Positions 39,314 through 53,200 of a DNA stretch of 64,000 nucleotides are shown here, piece after piece; position 1 is the first letter of the stretch; each line of letters opens with the position of its first letter. Made by a program: the position numbers and the translations under genes. The DNA is from Paragonimus westermani (taxonomy: Eukaryota; Platyhelminthes; Trematoda; Plagiorchiida; Troglotrematidae): positions 68,205 through 132,204 of the forward strand of contig QNGE01001705.1 in the NCBI GenBank assembly GCA_008508345.1. The letters are read 5' to 3'. The notes under the pieces were generated by a model that ran no database searches, had not been told where the DNA came from, and worked only from the letters and a program-made list of their open reading frames with translations.

Positions 39314-40027
39314 TTGGGTAGGTGTGAAGTTCATGTGAATAAGCGAGCCGGAAACGTTGTCAAACACGTTTGGCCGTCAAATATATTGGTGTCCTTGTCA
39401 CAATACAATGCCAACATTGCGTGGTCGTGTATTTACATTTCATCGATATCCAAGAAGCGCCACGAAACTGAACTTTCTCCAGGTTCCTCGATAATTGCAA
39501 TCAGCCTCTTCATGAAACCCAAAAATGTTGGCCATGCCTACAGTGGGCTGTCTTCGCAAAAACGGCGGGGAATTTTTAAGCGTGATTCTAGTAATTTAGG
39601 CTCTTCCGATAAATTCCACTTTTCACACCAACACTGTCTACTTGGAGTTGATTATTTGCAGGTAATTCGCCTGAAATTTCGACTCTGTCATTTTCGAAAG
39701 TATTTGAAAAACGAAGGATCATGCCAATGTGACCGTATTTCTCTTAAAACGACCTTCAGTCACAATACCTGCAGAAGCCATAATTCACCGGTATGCCCCT
39801 GCTTTGGTTTGGTGAACATAGGAACCATACATCTGCCTAAATTGTATAATAACCAGTTTCCTACTCGTCTTTCATGTGGTCTATCATGGTCAGGCTTGAA
39901 TATGTCTCATTTCTTTGAGGTCAGTACGAAAGAACACATTCTTATATCATCCGGGAAATTAATAATCTTGCGAAGGTTGGAGGTTGGCCACATATACCTG
40001 AGCTTCCTTGCAAGCTTTCTTCCATAA
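39314..40027 (+). other. 237-codon open frame, unidentified
   Basis: This is the longest uninterrupted reading frame in the window; its first codon is a TTG, so no natural start is implied. The product is cysteine- and serine-rich in its second half (CQCDRISLKTTF, CRSHNSPVCPCFG) and matches no family I recognise. The opposite strand of the same region also yields protein-like segments with short-intron signals, so the frame could be an accidental antisense opening. A second Cys-rich plus-strand frame follows at 40265-40456 (CRRCRTMIEWCHIRGICQQ). Confidence 0.25.
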
Positions 40028-40200
40028 CAGATACGTACTCCCGCGATTCTGATGCAGTTTGGTACACGATTCTTCTAGATAGTTATGAGTGTTAACTAAT
40101 GGAGACGCAATATAGCCCCCTATCTTTTGGCAACACAAGAGAGGCTGTAAGTTACAACCACCACAGTCTTTTTCCACATCCTCTTGACAGGTGATGTCAA
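39998..40200 (-). CDS. candidate exon of a cysteine-rich protein (GLG1-like repeat?)
   Basis: An open segment of 203 nt, with a possible ATAAG acceptor (no pyrimidine tract) and an AGCTCAG|GTATAT donor in phase 0. It encodes DITCQEDVEKDCGGC, then CCQKIGGY, LEESCTKLH and LWKKACKEAQ. The spacing C-x3-DV-x3-C followed by a later Cys pair resembles the repeated unit of Golgi apparatus protein 1. The next open piece downstream (39821-39752 region, ADVWFLCSPNQ) would continue it in phase. One repeat is too little to name the gene, and a 237-codon plus-strand frame ends within this exon's downstream edge. Confidence 0.3.
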
Positions 40201-43200
40201 CTTATCAGAACTTTAATGCCCGGCCTTCCCTTAGATAAACGATAAATGAACAGGTGAATGAACAGTGTATATTTCTCAGCGCATGTGTGAGTATCACAAG
40301 CGGGTGTGTGTGATCACTGCAGATAATTGCAGGCGATGCAGAACAATGATTGAATGGTGCCACATACGTGGAATCTGCCAACAAAAAGGATGTAATAAGG
40401 ACCAAGACGATTGTAGTTTACACAAATTTGGCGCACACAGCAAGAAAGAAGATTAAGCGCTTGTTCCGTAGATTCAGACCAAAATGTGATGTTACATCAA
40501 TTTGCTTTCTACAATTTTCTCTATGGGTCGATGTTTCAAACAGTTGAAGGCCACACCGGGAAAAAAAGTCTGAATGCATCTTCGAGGGGTTCCACAATTA
40601 TCTGGTGTAACTAGCGTCGGAAAGCTGTTGAAATAGGTCGGCGTCGGCAAGGAACGTCAAGAAATTCCTAAATCTGTTAAAGGGTTGAGCAGACTCCAGC
40701 GCAGGAACTTGTCAATGGCTGCAAACTATCCAGTTGTAGATCTAGTAAATTGTTTGGTTAAGACAAAGTTCTATGTCCACTCGTTGCGGAAGATTTCTTC
40801 ACACAACGGATGCTAGTGAGATTAGGGAAAAGAACGCAATTTCACATAGGCTGCGAGAATTCTGTGCCCGCACGATTCCTCCACGTTGTCTGGTTGCTGT
40901 ATCAATCGGAGCCCCGCCCTAGTTACACTCGGGACGCACTGCTCATAACTTCTCATGGATGGACTACATATTCATTTAATACCAGATGACAGCCACATCA
41001 AAATGCATGCACCACTGTGAATTACTAGTCACGCAGCCGCTTTATTTAACCTCACCTGCAACACGAGTCTTACCCATTCAGCGGTTGGTTGTCACATTAA
41101 CTCTTGTAAAATGAGCTTCGCGAAACCACGTGGTTTCATGGCGAAGCAATCTGGGAAGGATTTCGCCTCTCCTTCAGAGTGTAGGTGGCTGCTCTAAGAG
41201 GTTACTTGCAGTCTACTGCGCATCCGTTGACGGGTCAAAACGCTTGTCAGCCACTAAACTGAACAAGACCCAATAACACCTTTATCATCATACTTATTCT
41301 TAGAAAAAAAACATGTTCGGACATGCTATCAAGTACGTCGATATGAGATGTATGGAAACTATACGCTGTTACAACAAATCGGTGCACGTTGATGTGTATA
41401 TGTTTACGTCGGAAGAAGAAACAAAATTTTGCCGTGACTCGCAGACGGGAAGGGAAACTTTCGCAACGAAAGACTTCGTAATTATTACAAATTTTCCGGC
41501 AATTCCAAATCCATTATAAGCGCCCTTTTCTGATTTTTCTGACCCGGCTTTGCTGCTTCGGTTTCCAAATCAAAACACTGTCGGAAGAGGACAACTGCCC
41601 TTCAGTTCTCGCAAGAATCTGCTGTCATTCAGAGTCAGCCGCACTGATCAGCACGATTTCAGCCAAATCATTGCCAAGCTCCTTTACGCCCACACAAGAT
41701 TTGTCCTTCCGGCCGTGATTTTTTCGGCCTTCACTTTTACTGCCCTAGTCTCATCGAAATAGTGGGCCAGTGCGTCTTCTATTTCATTTTATTGAGGAAC
41801 TTTTCACCGTGCTCCTTTTGTTCATTAATGATTGGTCCCCAACAAAATGTTCCCGATTGTTTTTACTAACGCCATAAGTGATTCATATCGTGCCACGGCA
41901 TGTGGCCCCCAAAATCCACGAATCTCATGCAGCCACCGGAGGTAGGAGCAACCTGTGCATTAGATGCCTTGAACACGTAAACCTTAACCAGCGTGGATTA
42001 TCCTGTTGTGGCTCCCGGCGCTGAACTAAAAGATCAATTCAAGCCATAACCGACCCTTATAAGACATCAAAACGGCACTGTTGACAGTTTCTTGTTCTTT
42101 TGAAACGAGTGCAGGACCGGGTTCGACGTGCTCTTAATTAAATAATTACAACCGGTGTGCTCACTGACACTTCTACTTCTCCCGACGCAACGTGCAAAAT
42201 CCACTCACAAAACAAAAATATCACGAACGGCATCCACTCTCGGAAAAATGGTCACGGCCAGTCTCAGAGTCTTGCCTTCGTCTGAGAGCTCAACGGCTGC
42301 GAAGCGAACCATCGAAGTCCATCAGGCGACTAATGAGGCCGAGGTAATTAATTCCAACAATGTTGATCATGAGCTTCTTAGTTGCATTGATGAAGTTTCA
42401 ACCAGTGAACAGTGTGTATGGATTATATGCTGCTGCGGAAGAACCACCAGTTTCGGATGGCCCGCTGGCCAGGGTACGTGAAACCTTCAACAAAGTAAAT
42501 AGGGATGGCAGGGAAAGTTCCAGCACAGGCGATATCAGAGACGCCAGAATCCAGTCTGTCACCAGCATGAACGCAAAGCCCTCGGAAAACCCGTGCAGTG
42601 TAAGCTTCTCCAACCATGCAGAATCGCTAGCGACGTCACCGGCGTAGCTTGAGTGCTACGGCCGCAAACGCGGTCAGAGATATATGCTGTAACAAGGTTA
42701 GAGTGACTCTGCAAGTTATCAAGATTCCGCCGGCTTTTGAGGTCTCAATGAGCTAGTGTTACGCAGTACCCCTGCTCGATAAAGGTGGCCCTCAAAAGCA
42801 ATTAGTGCACTGAGATGGCGCGGAGCACGCGCACTCAAAGTTGGACATTCCACACCTGGAAAAAATTCAAAGGAGGAGGGCTGGAGAACTCCTTTAACGA
42901 TTATGACCGAGGTACATTCATATGTGAAGTGCCAGAGCTGTCAGCCACCACAACGGCCCAAAATGATGACCTCCCCCGGTGGTAAATCACTGAAGAACAA
43001 CATTTTCTACGGGAAATTATCTGCACCAGATTAACAAGAGTGTCCAGACCTAACCACCTTACCCACTTACATGCGCCAAAATGTTGAGGATAAAATTTCT
43101 TACGTCTGAAATGCTCATTATGGTCCCCGAACGTATGGCATTACTGCAAGTCCAACATGCTGGGGATATTCTTGTTCTCAAAACGCCTCCCACAAAACAG

Positions 43201-43389
43201 AGTTAACTTTGCGGAATCTCACTTTAAACCCCGACCCTCGAACCGATAGGTAGCGCCTCGGCAGGTAGTGATCTCATCAGACAAAGACGCCCGAAGAACG
43301 CACACTTACTGACCGTCTGTGAGTCAACCTCAGCTAACTTGTGACCAAATCCTTAGCTGCATTAGCGGGAGCCACCCACCCACCGTTCG
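40201..43389. other. no recognised gene
   Basis: Short plus-strand frames up to 108 codons (for example 42155-42481) without recognised motifs. The part after about 41.8 kb leads into the CR1-like element and may contain its 5' region or ORF1 remains. Confidence 0.4.
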
Positions 43390-45700
43390 CCATGCGACAC
43401 AGGCGGGTAGTAACACCTGGAATAGTTTTAATCAACGAAAGCGATTGCAGCTGCAAGTACGCCAACATCACAAGTTTGGTGATTATGCCTTCGAAACCGA
43501 GATTGCCTCATGCAAGGGAAATATATGACATTATGGCACTTACGGACAATTGGGTGCCGCCAGATATAGGCGATTCAGAACCAAGCGTGAGGAATGTGTA
43601 TGATTCGACGGAGGATGGAATCGATAAGCGGGGTGGTGGTGTAGCACTGTATCTATCTAATGGTGCATATAATGTGGAATTACACGACCCACTGTTTCGT
43701 CTAGTAGTTTAGTCTATTGGGATACGTATTGGTCTTTGTCTGAACAAACCTCTTACGTCAGCTCCCAGACACCACCTACCCACAAGTAACACACTGTTAA
43801 ACGGCAACGTAGACGCTGCTTCACTCGGAGTCCTCGACTGGGCCTCAGTAACATTCCATTGTTAGGCGATTTTATCCACCAGGATAGTGATCTCAAAGCT
43901 CTGAACGCGCATCCCCATCGAGGTATTTCTAGGACGTCTTCTTTCTCCACCACTATGGAATTGGAGTTATGTGAAAAGTTCTTAGTTCCCATCAAATGGC
44001 ACCAGAGCACTGCGCAATCTAGTTTAAATCTAGTCTTCACTGACATGTATGGTTTTTCCGGGGAGCTCCAGTGTTGAAATGCTTGCAGGTTTTAGTCATT
44101 ACGCTTCGTTCCTGTTCAGGTTTATTCATGCCTCTCCTGAGTGGGTGGTCGAGTCTCCAGTAGTATGCAACAACTTTTAAAGAGATTGCGTAAATATGCA
44201 CGACTGCTCTGTAGCTGCGCTTCGAAACTTACCATCTTCACCCCCCGTAAACGTAGTCCAGCGCTATATCAAGGCCAAGATTCACACTGCACTCAACCTA
44301 TTTGTCCCAGTGGGAAACAATACAAGTGGTGGGCTGTCACACGTTGCTCACAGACGAACGAGAAAAATTATTTGCCACGAGCTTTATGCCTGGATGCAAC
44401 TCAAGTCAACTCAAAACCCAGAAGCTTTTGGTCAATATAAGCTCATAAGAAACAAGTTTAAGGAGGCTGTTGGTAGTGACAGATTTGAATTGCAGTACTT
44501 TGCGGAGTCCACGGTGGAACAAAACCACGATTGATTTTATGAACAACTGTCCCAAAAAGGCTCCGGTTGAACAAAGTGTTCTCAATCTGCAAAAAAATCT
44601 TGGCCTCACTAACAACAAACAGGAGTCAGTGGATGTCATTGTTGATCCACTTGGACAATTTTGTTGGAAAATGCCACCGAAGCCGCCCCACCGGTCCACT
44701 GCTGATCCCCTCGTCCAGCGGGCACCCTCTCTTTAAAGACATAGGCTATAGTCCGTTCAGTGTTCTTGCCAAACTTACAAAGCTGAACCCCAACGGTTCT
44801 CGGGGTTCCGACGACATACCATCAAGACTGCTGAAGATTGCGCAAACAGCCAGGCTACAGTCATAAGCGACTTGCTTCAAACATCCCTCGAGTGAGTTGA
44901 ACTACCGGCTGACTAGAATCCATACGAAGTAATACGTTGCGTGTAACATGGCTTCCAACCACAGACCCATTTCCCTTCACAGTGTGTGTTCGAAATGGAA
45001 AGCGTTTTTGACGAAGCCATCCGACAACGCCGCTACATACACGCAGAGACCAGCCCCCAAAGGACACGGTTCAAGACAGGACCTTTAATGTGTCACTAAC
45101 CTAGGAACTGCTCGCAACCAATAGGCCCTCAAAGGCCCTCGATAGAGCAGAACAGTCGAGTGGTCTCCAAAGTGCGACGGTATGGGAAGTAAGGAACACT
45201 GCCGCGGTAGTTGCAGGCGTATCTGAGTGGACGCAGCTTCTCTGTGCTTGCCAATAGCACTTGCTCGATAATCAGAGGGCTTTTGTGTGGAGTGTCTCCA
45301 GGGTCAATTTTAGGACCGTCACTGTTTGTCCTGAATCAGTCAGCCGTAGCCTTGGCTGAATCAACTCGGAAATTTTTGCTTCCATTTATTGTACCCTAGT
45401 TCACCCACTGTTAGAAGAATATATTCAAGTCCGCTCACGTTATCTCTGTAAGGGCGTACTGTCGCATGAGCGAGTTCAGCGCACAGCTACGGCGAGAGTT
45501 AGGGGTATTAGGTAGCTGAGTTATAACAGCAGACTTTAAGGGTTGCATCTACTTTACCTAGAGTTTCAAAGGACAATAAGAGGTAACATACTAGCCAACA
45601 AAACGTTAACTGACCCCAAACACTCCTTCTTATCTGTCCTGTTCAAAACTGAACAAGGAATTGCAAGGGTGAATAGTTTGTTTTCAGTACCAGCGTTACC
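43390..45700 (+). mobile_element. CR1-like non-LTR element relic with internal deletion
   Basis: Plus-strand pieces follow CR1 order. Apurinic endonuclease remains include LPHAREIYDIMALTDNW and RGGGVALYLSNG (43629-43664), then LGDFIHQD (43860) and SSLNLVFTDMYG (44030). The linker follows (KLIRNKFKEAV). RT starts at 44755 (SPFSVLAKLTKLNPNG, DDIPSRLL) and reaches YLSGRSFSVL and GVSPGSILGPSLF (45289-45327). The frame then jumps to the C-terminal region (HERVQRTATARVRG, LHLLYLEFQRTIRGNI), so the segment that should carry the ADD catalytic box is deleted around 45340-45400. The tail reaches about 45700 (LFKTEQGIARVNSLF). Confidence 0.75.
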
Positions 45701-46439
45701 GTTTGCTTTGTCTGCGTCATTCGTTTGCATACCAATTGGTACCCTTCTGAAACAACCTGCCGTTTCAGCTCCAATCCTTGAAGCGTTCGAGGCGAGGGCA
45801 GATAAATATCTTGAGGAAACCTCAGATGTTCTCAGCCTACTTGCTGTGATGACCAATTTCTGATTAAAGCAGAAATCATTATGGGAAGAATTGCGCAAAC
45901 CAGTATGGCTGGCGTGTTGTCGAGTGTCTGTTTGCTTGTCGTCTTTGATGGGCGTCTTTAATTCCAGTTGACAAGTGCCTGCGTTGAGCGTGTTTGTGAA
46001 TGCCTGAAATAGACAACAGGACTCTGACAACGTGCCATTTTCTCTCTGCATATATTCGCTGATCAACTTTGCCTTTGTGCCCTTGTTCTAAATCTTTGCG
46101 TCAGCCCTCTTCAACTCACTATCATCCCCCGCCAAAGTCCTCATTCCACATTAATTAGAAGTGGGTCAGTAATAAGCCGGAAACTTTCTTGGATATGCGA
46201 AGACTCGGGCTCCAGTGAATGCGATATTCGAGACCAGGACACACTTGTTATTTGTCGTTCTGCTCCCTGCAAAATTTCGGAGGATGGTGCCCTCCGGACA
46301 ACCTGTAAAACCTCAGGTCTCCAAAGTTTTCCACACCTTTCTATTACAGATTGTTTCAGTGCGTCAAAGATAAAATGATCACTGATTTCCTATTCACGCT
46401 GTGAGAGTGGTCTCTCGCCGCTCTTGACGATTTTGATAC

Positions 46440-47420
46440 AGCGGATGTGAGCACAGCCTGTAGCCTAACCGACGCGGCTTTGACACGAAAGATCCCTTCT
46501 CTGCTCGGATTACTCACTACAACCGAGAGTCACCTAATAAGCGGGGCGTTCCCTAAGTCGCACCTTGGACACAGTGACTACCTGTTATTGACTTTTGACC
46601 CTATCTTATACTGGCCGGGAAGAACGGTTACATTTCAAAACTTCAGTCAGGCTAATCTTAACCGTCTGGGGAGCCATCTCGGTTTAGTCATGCTTGATTA
46701 TGACTATTTGGATCTAAGTGACGCAGCGCCCCATAAAGCGGAAGTTCTATTCATACTGCATATTCCATGCACTATATATCCCCTCCACCTCCTCCTCACC
46801 AAATACGTTGTCCTCTTGGTGACCGTTCCCACTTATTATCAAAACTTCAATTCATGGGCAATCTTTAAGATCTTAACCATTCGTGCATTGCTCGAAACAG
46901 GCGTGGGCTTGAAATCCACCGACCTATTGAGCTCCACATATAACAACCCCATTGGCGGCCCGCGTAGACAGCAACATCCCATCAATTGAGACCGAATAAT
47001 CCTTCAGCCTTCCCTCCGCGACAGCTTGAGGGAGATTACTCGTCCAACCACCAAGTGTTTATCGAAGTATTCAGGGAGCAATTTTAAGTCGTGTACAACG
47101 TTGCACCGCCGAAATGGCATCCTGATCTACCTCGAGTTAAAGTTCAGCGGCCAATGCACACTGACGATTTTCCCACGATGCATACTGAAAACCTATTGCT
47201 GAAGGATGCCCATAGTGCGATGGGTCCAGAAAAGATCCACCTGAGCACCCTCGAGTAAACGGAACTCAACATCGTGAAACACCTACACAAGCTGTTTGAA
47301 CAGATACATCGGAATAGCACTCACACGGAAGAAAACTACGGTCAGACCAATTTTTGAGACAAGTGAAAGGCAGTATTCCACCAGCTACCGGCTAGTATTG
47401 GAGCAATTACAGATCTTGTG
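46440..47420 (+). mobile_element. second CR1-like relic (endonuclease end to RT start)
   Basis: The 180-codon frame 46447-46989 begins like the end of a LINE endonuclease (PSLLGLLTTTESHLIS, LGHSDYLLLTFDP, matching the LDLxLT ... LGKSDHxxxxF pattern). Further on, broken frames give LLLKDAHSAMGPEKIHLS (the KSPGPDGIH box) near 47200, HLHKLFEQIHRNS and VRPIFETSERQYSTSY (PIFKGGDR..NYRP) near 47345. Downstream RT motifs are not found. It is in the same orientation as the preceding CR1-like copy and overlaps it in content, so it is a separate insertion. Confidence 0.65.
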
Positions 47421-50400
47421 ACTACCCTAGGGAACCCGGCTGCAGCCGTGTTTCCCCGCTTGTTTGTTCTGTACGCATGATTCTGTGTACGCCTCCTGTG
47501 AGAGGCCTGACCTGAAATCGGTGCTAATTTCTTCATTCGTGCAAGTGACTGTAAGCAGCGATTGGTTTCCCAATCCCCGTACGGCTCATCCAAGGCTGTT
47601 CGGCCTTCAAGTTTCAGGCGTTGTTTGGCGCAATTATAGGTTCTACGCAGTTTCCCGTTGATCCGTATTGGGTGCTGTCAACTGGGCTGAAGCCCACCCC
47701 GTGTTACATTTCCTTTATTTATCTGCTTGTGGAAGATTATCCACAACTAGGTTAGTGTTGAACTTATTGGGGTCTGTTGCATTATTTTGGGACTGCTGAA
47801 CGTTGCTCAAGGTTGAAAAATGGTCCTACGTTTTGCTCTCTTCCCTAAATGAACCGAAATTTTATCTTCATCTTTATATGAGCCACTGTCACCGTTTCCA
47901 TCACCCTTATTTGGTCCGAGCCCTGTAAACTTCTAAATGCCAAAATTGGACATTTTCCTCCCTTATTTTTACTGGGTAACTAAGGGCTCCTACCATTTCT
48001 CGATGCGCGATCAGTCACTCTGCTCCAACACAAACAATGACCGTTTGTTTGAGTGAGCTCAAGCCCGTTTTATCGTCCACCATTGTTGAGCGGTGCCTTG
48101 TTGTCGATTTTTGCACAGGCACGCTCCTTGTTTGGCTTCTGGGGATTTTTACATTCGAGATAAGAGATTTAGTTTCCTTGTACACTGACTCAATTAGTGC
48201 CGTATTAAATCCAGTTATTGCGAGCGCCTTCTCATTAACCGTTTGGAAGATAGAGTATCTCTGTCTTTAAATACTAAGGGGGGCATTTATCGGAACAGCA
48301 GTTCACGCGTAACTCGGTGTGATCATATTTTGTTAGCATACGACCCAACAGCTAGAACTAACTGCTTATCATTTTTTCGAAGATTAACGGTTTGATTGCG
48401 AATCCTATTGCGTTTCTTCAATTCGATATTTGCTGGGACTAGATACCAACTACTCTCCGATGAGGACGCCCTAACTTGTTAGTGGACCATATTCGATCGC
48501 GCACCCACTTGTCCACTACGGTACTCCATGCAAGTTCACGGTGCGCTTGATAAAACGCGCTACCCTTAAACGCAGCATGTATTTCTTCCTAACCGGTCGT
48601 ACGTATCAAATCAGTTAATCACCATGGATAGCCCCACGGATGGCAAAGACAACGACATCTTTTCAAATGCTGTTTTATTCGACTTTGCAACGCGCTCGAC
48701 TGTACTCCGCACGAATCGCTAAGACATCGGCTGGAAGTTTACGGCGTCCAAGGAGGGATCTTTGTTGATTTGCCTCTGTTGATTCTGGCCGAAATCGGTA
48801 AAATTTGCATTTGGATGACTACAGGTGAAATTGAGAGCACGATGGCGAAAGGACAGCCCGAAAACTCGGAACGCCAAACCTCCACACCAAGCTACTCACC
48901 CACGAATATTGGCCCGCACCACGTCAGTCTCAACTGCTCCCATACCTACGCCGCACTTGTCAAACTATCGTACTTTCGGTTCTTTATATATATGTATCCC
49001 GATGCATTGACTACATTGAATGCTGGCCGAACATTACTGACATTGTTACACGCAACATACGGTTAACTGGTACTGTGGACTCCCGTTTGAACACTCCTCT
49101 CTCCTTTATTTTGTACCGCTAGTTGAATTGACCGAGCCGACGTACTACTGATTGACATCTGCTGGAGGTTACACTTCACGATCAGAGTTCGCTCTGTTGT
49201 GAGTTGTATAATTTGCTAACCAATAACGATTTATTACAGAAACAGTTTTATCCGAGTAAACCCTCAATATTCCGTCTTGTTATAATCCGAATGAAAAGAT
49301 TCATAGCTGTCCCGGTAGACTTTATATAGCTGTGAATCCTGACAGGCTCTACAACCTCTTTTCTAGATAACCTGACGTTCTTAGCGAGAACTGGGGTGAC
49401 CTTCTACCTCCCACCCGCAACTCTGTGGAGGCACCTCAAAGATCAGCATTTCCAACAGCGCTCTGCCCTCTGGTGGATGCTTAAATTCTGAACTGCTGGT
49501 GGTTCCAGTTCGCTGCAGATGGAACCTGGCCCCACTGAGCCGTGGTCAAACGATCAGAGTGTTCCCGCGAAAGATTGCAATTGTGCACATGTCACCCAGA
49601 AGAAATTCGTGCGGTTTCTTTGTGCCTCAGTGCACTCAGCACATCAGACTTCAGGAATATCTTGAGATCTTGAGAAAGGTCCACGCACTCGAATGTCATC
49701 TGAATTGCATTTGACGTATCATCACGAGATGGTTGTTAAAATCAGTTCCACACCTCTTTGATGCATAGAAAAGATGACGTACTAGGAGCTTTAGTGAGTT
49801 TATATAGGATTGCCACCGGAGTACTCTGATCAATGTGCGTAAGCTGGCCTGCAGAAGGACCTGTCAGCTGTTGGAAGTATCCAGCGCGCGGCTGTCATTC
49901 TCGCTGTGGACACGTGGGCGTGCAATCGACTGTGATCTAATAAAAAAAATTGGAACTTCCTCCCTGGAGTGTAGTTGAAATCTACTCCCAGCAGACGTCA
50001 AGTTGAAAAAACGCCGTAGGGTTTGCAAACAAACCATATATTAACGGTGATATTTGGAATTATGATTAGCAGTTAGCTTCGACCTAATCTCGGACAAAAA
50101 GTAGCAACCAAAAGAAGAAATAAAACAGAACGCAGAGTGAGCTTCAGTCCAGCTGGCGGCACTCAAAAGTGCACCAAGCGAAACGACTGTCTTCCCAAAA
50201 GACGCTGGGGAATAAACGGTGTTGCTGTTGAAACGTCCTGAAAATCTAGAGGTCTCTCGGGTCCAGACAGTACTACTGTCCTCAAGCAATCAGGCCAACT
50301 GAGATTAGGAACGAATCACGGCCTGCGCGCAGCGTAAAATGAGTTTCCTTAAAATATTTGTGCTGTACCCTCAATAATTTTCAGTCAATATCCTAGCTTT

Positions 50401-52319
50401 CGAGTGCTAAACACTGTATAGTACGGCTCGCTACGTAACTATCTTTCCACATATAACTTACACAGAGCACAGCCCAATGTACGCAGGAGGCGGCCTTGAT
50501 ATTGTCGTTTCTGCCTGCCACTAACGAATGAACCAAAACACGTGACAGAAGCACCCGGGTAGATTTTTCTAAAGCTTCCGGCCGCGTGAATCACGTTGTT
50601 CTGTTTAGCCAACTGCGCCGTTATGGAGAGTAAGGTAACTTGTGTTGGTCGTATGTTTCCTTAGGCAGTCTGTAATACAGGGTGTTTAAGTTCTGCGTTT
50701 TCTAATTTCCAAAAAAGTTGAAGTTTTTTCTCAGTGACCTGCTCCCCGTCCATTCCCATTCCTTATCCTTTTGATTTCCCATCCGCGTTTGACCTCGCCA
50801 CCCTTATTTCTGTTGGCATGATGCCGAAATCTGGTGACATGGACACTTCTGATAGATCTGCAGTCTTACGCAGTCGACTCAGAGGTGTTTATTACCGATA
50901 ACACTCAAACTAGCTCGTTTTTGACGTTGAAAAATGAAGGGTTATGCATATTCGCCCGTGAACAAACATCGCCTGCTGTCTTTACAGCATACTCGGTAGA
51001 CAGACCTGATAGACGACCTCCACACGTTGGTCCCTCATATTTTTCCGAGCTCACTCTACATGGATACGGATGCGAAAACATCTGATGATGCGTTAGTGAT
51101 GCACAAGCGAATCTTTGGGCAACTTGATCCTCTCTGTTTTGAGCTGATGAGCAACAACTTAACTTGTCCACCCTGTTGAAACCAGTGCAATGGAAGGATG
51201 CCAAGTCAGTACTCACTATCGAGAACCCATCGATAGTAAAAAAACAACGAGTCAGTGCGTTGATCCCACTGCATAGGTTTTGACCCTGAAAAATAGTGTG
51301 CAGAGAAACACATCGAGCTAACGAGGAGCGAATCGAGATGGGTTTAGTCACGAGTCGGATATTGTGGAATGGATAGCCTGAACAACAATGTAGGCAACAA
51401 ATCAAAGCCCTCAAAAGTGTACAAATGAAGGCGACTATCAGAAATACTGCTTACTAAAGTCGCTACATAGCTGTCCGCCAGAATGCTGCTGAATATCACA
51501 CGGGCATTCGGTGTTTCAGGGACAGAGGAATATATAGGTATGTCATGTCTTCGGAGGTCACAGTTACAGGGTGATGCACATAAAGGATGATGAACGAGAT
51601 ACGGAGTGCTGAAGTTGAGGGAAGTGTTGGCTCAGGATGACTGCTGTGCTGGTAGTATTCTTCTGTTTGTTATTTATTATTCAGTGCGCTTTTTTATCGC
51701 ATCATGCTGCCCAGCATAAAAACGCTTGATGGAAGATGGGGTAAGTTTGTACGGCACCGTACGATGGGCAGCTAGGAGTTGTCTCTCCACGCACCATGCT
51801 CGGATCATCTGGGAGGAAGAAAACACAGTGAAGTTTCTGCACGACCGGCGAAAAGGGATAACCCACTGTGTCAGCATATCCGGTCGACTGAAAATAACTT
51901 CAAAACCGGCGACTTCGAGGCCAATGCAAATCTGGGTGTTGCTGTCTTTGGTGTCCTTTTCCTGCGCTTCCATCTAAAGTTGATAGACGGAAAAAAGAAA
52001 AGGACAAGCGTGCGAATAATCCCGGTCACAAACAACACCGTCTGGGTTGCAGACCTGGCAGCACACCAGATAACTTCAAGGGCATAGAGATGCAGATAGA
52101 ATTTTGCCATTTTTTTAAACGTGCCCAAACGACAAATGACTGAAAACAAATAGGTAGACAGTTGGCTTTTTCACTTTTTGAAACAGATTTTCGCCTAGTC
52201 CAGGTAAGCTATAGCTCAAAATAGCATAAATTACGGGTTGTACAAGAAGGATGAGTAAAAATATGCGCATGACATGTCAAATAGAAACGTCATTTCAGAA
52301 AATATATGAAAAGTTAGCA
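47421..52319. other. no recognised gene
   Basis: Frames up to 169 codons (50905-51414, minus) have no motif I recognise and competing open frames on the other strand. The 3' LTR of the gypsy element at 52.3-59.4 kb might be near the right edge but could not be defined. Confidence 0.4.
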
Positions 52320-52648
52320 TCCCGTAAGGCCAACGGGCTTGCAAAGCTTCCCACCGAGATGATTATGCCTGGAGGCGAAGACGGCATGGTTTGAGGTTGA
52401 GGAGGTGTCGTCAACAGTTGGAGGTTCCGGGAGCGGTGTGATTTAAGCTGCTACTGAGGATTTCAGGCCAACCACAAAGGTGCGATTGATAGTTCTTCCA
52501 TAATTGCTGGTTTAAGACTGTCGACGGGAACTACCTCGCGCTCACCGTTGCGGCAAACGGCAAATGTTTTTGCTTCCCTTGCGAGGGCACTATGAAAGTC
52601 GCATTGATCGGCACCAGCCATCCGTCGTAGGAAGACATGACTTCCGCC
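52320..52648 (-). pseudogene. gypsy integrase C-terminal end beyond the insertion
   Basis: Minus-strand frames SSYDGWL and FLRRMAGADQCDFHSALA, then AKTFAVCRNGEREVVPVDSL and KPAIMEEL, match the chromodomain-like end of flatworm gypsy integrases (PPYDGPFRVLxR ... FxVDRNGxxDTVSVDRLKPA). It continues the integrase interrupted 2.7 kb away, which proves the nesting. Confidence 0.7.
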
Positions 52649-53200
52649 ATTGATATGTTCGCCGGCCTTGGCATTTAGGTTGAAAACGTTTCATCATCAA
52701 GCGAGGTGACGTCATCAGTGCGTGAGTTTTTCAGCGTATAATTTTGAATGTGGTGTTTGGTGAAGTTGGATCGATGCCTGCTCATATACAGCAGAGTGGG
52801 TTGACCTACTGGTATGAATTCTGGTTGGTCGCTTTCTGTGGTGTTTGGCCTGACCCACCATTGGTTGATTTTGTCGCAAATGAGTTTTGACCTGATGTCC
52901 GATTGGTTGTTCCCTGGAGTCCTTGGGCTGGAGTCTGATTGGCTGCTGTCTGTCGTTTGGGCTTACCGGTATTTGGGCTTGATGATGTTTACGTCTCCTC
53001 AAATCTTTGATTTGCATTGGTTCATAGATTTTGTCCAGCTCGATGTGTTTGTTTATTGAACTAGTTGATGAGTACCAAGCCACGAGGAATTCTCCTGCAT
53101 GTTTGGTATTTGCTTGAGTAAGGATTTCTGCGGTATTCAAGTTGAAGGCGTGTCCAGTTTCGTCCTCGTGGGCGGAGATGAGGGAAAATTGGTCGAGCCT

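Noticed and set aside
50905..51414. 169-codon minus-strand frame
   Set aside because: No recognisable motif, a competing plus-strand frame, and location beside transposon debris.
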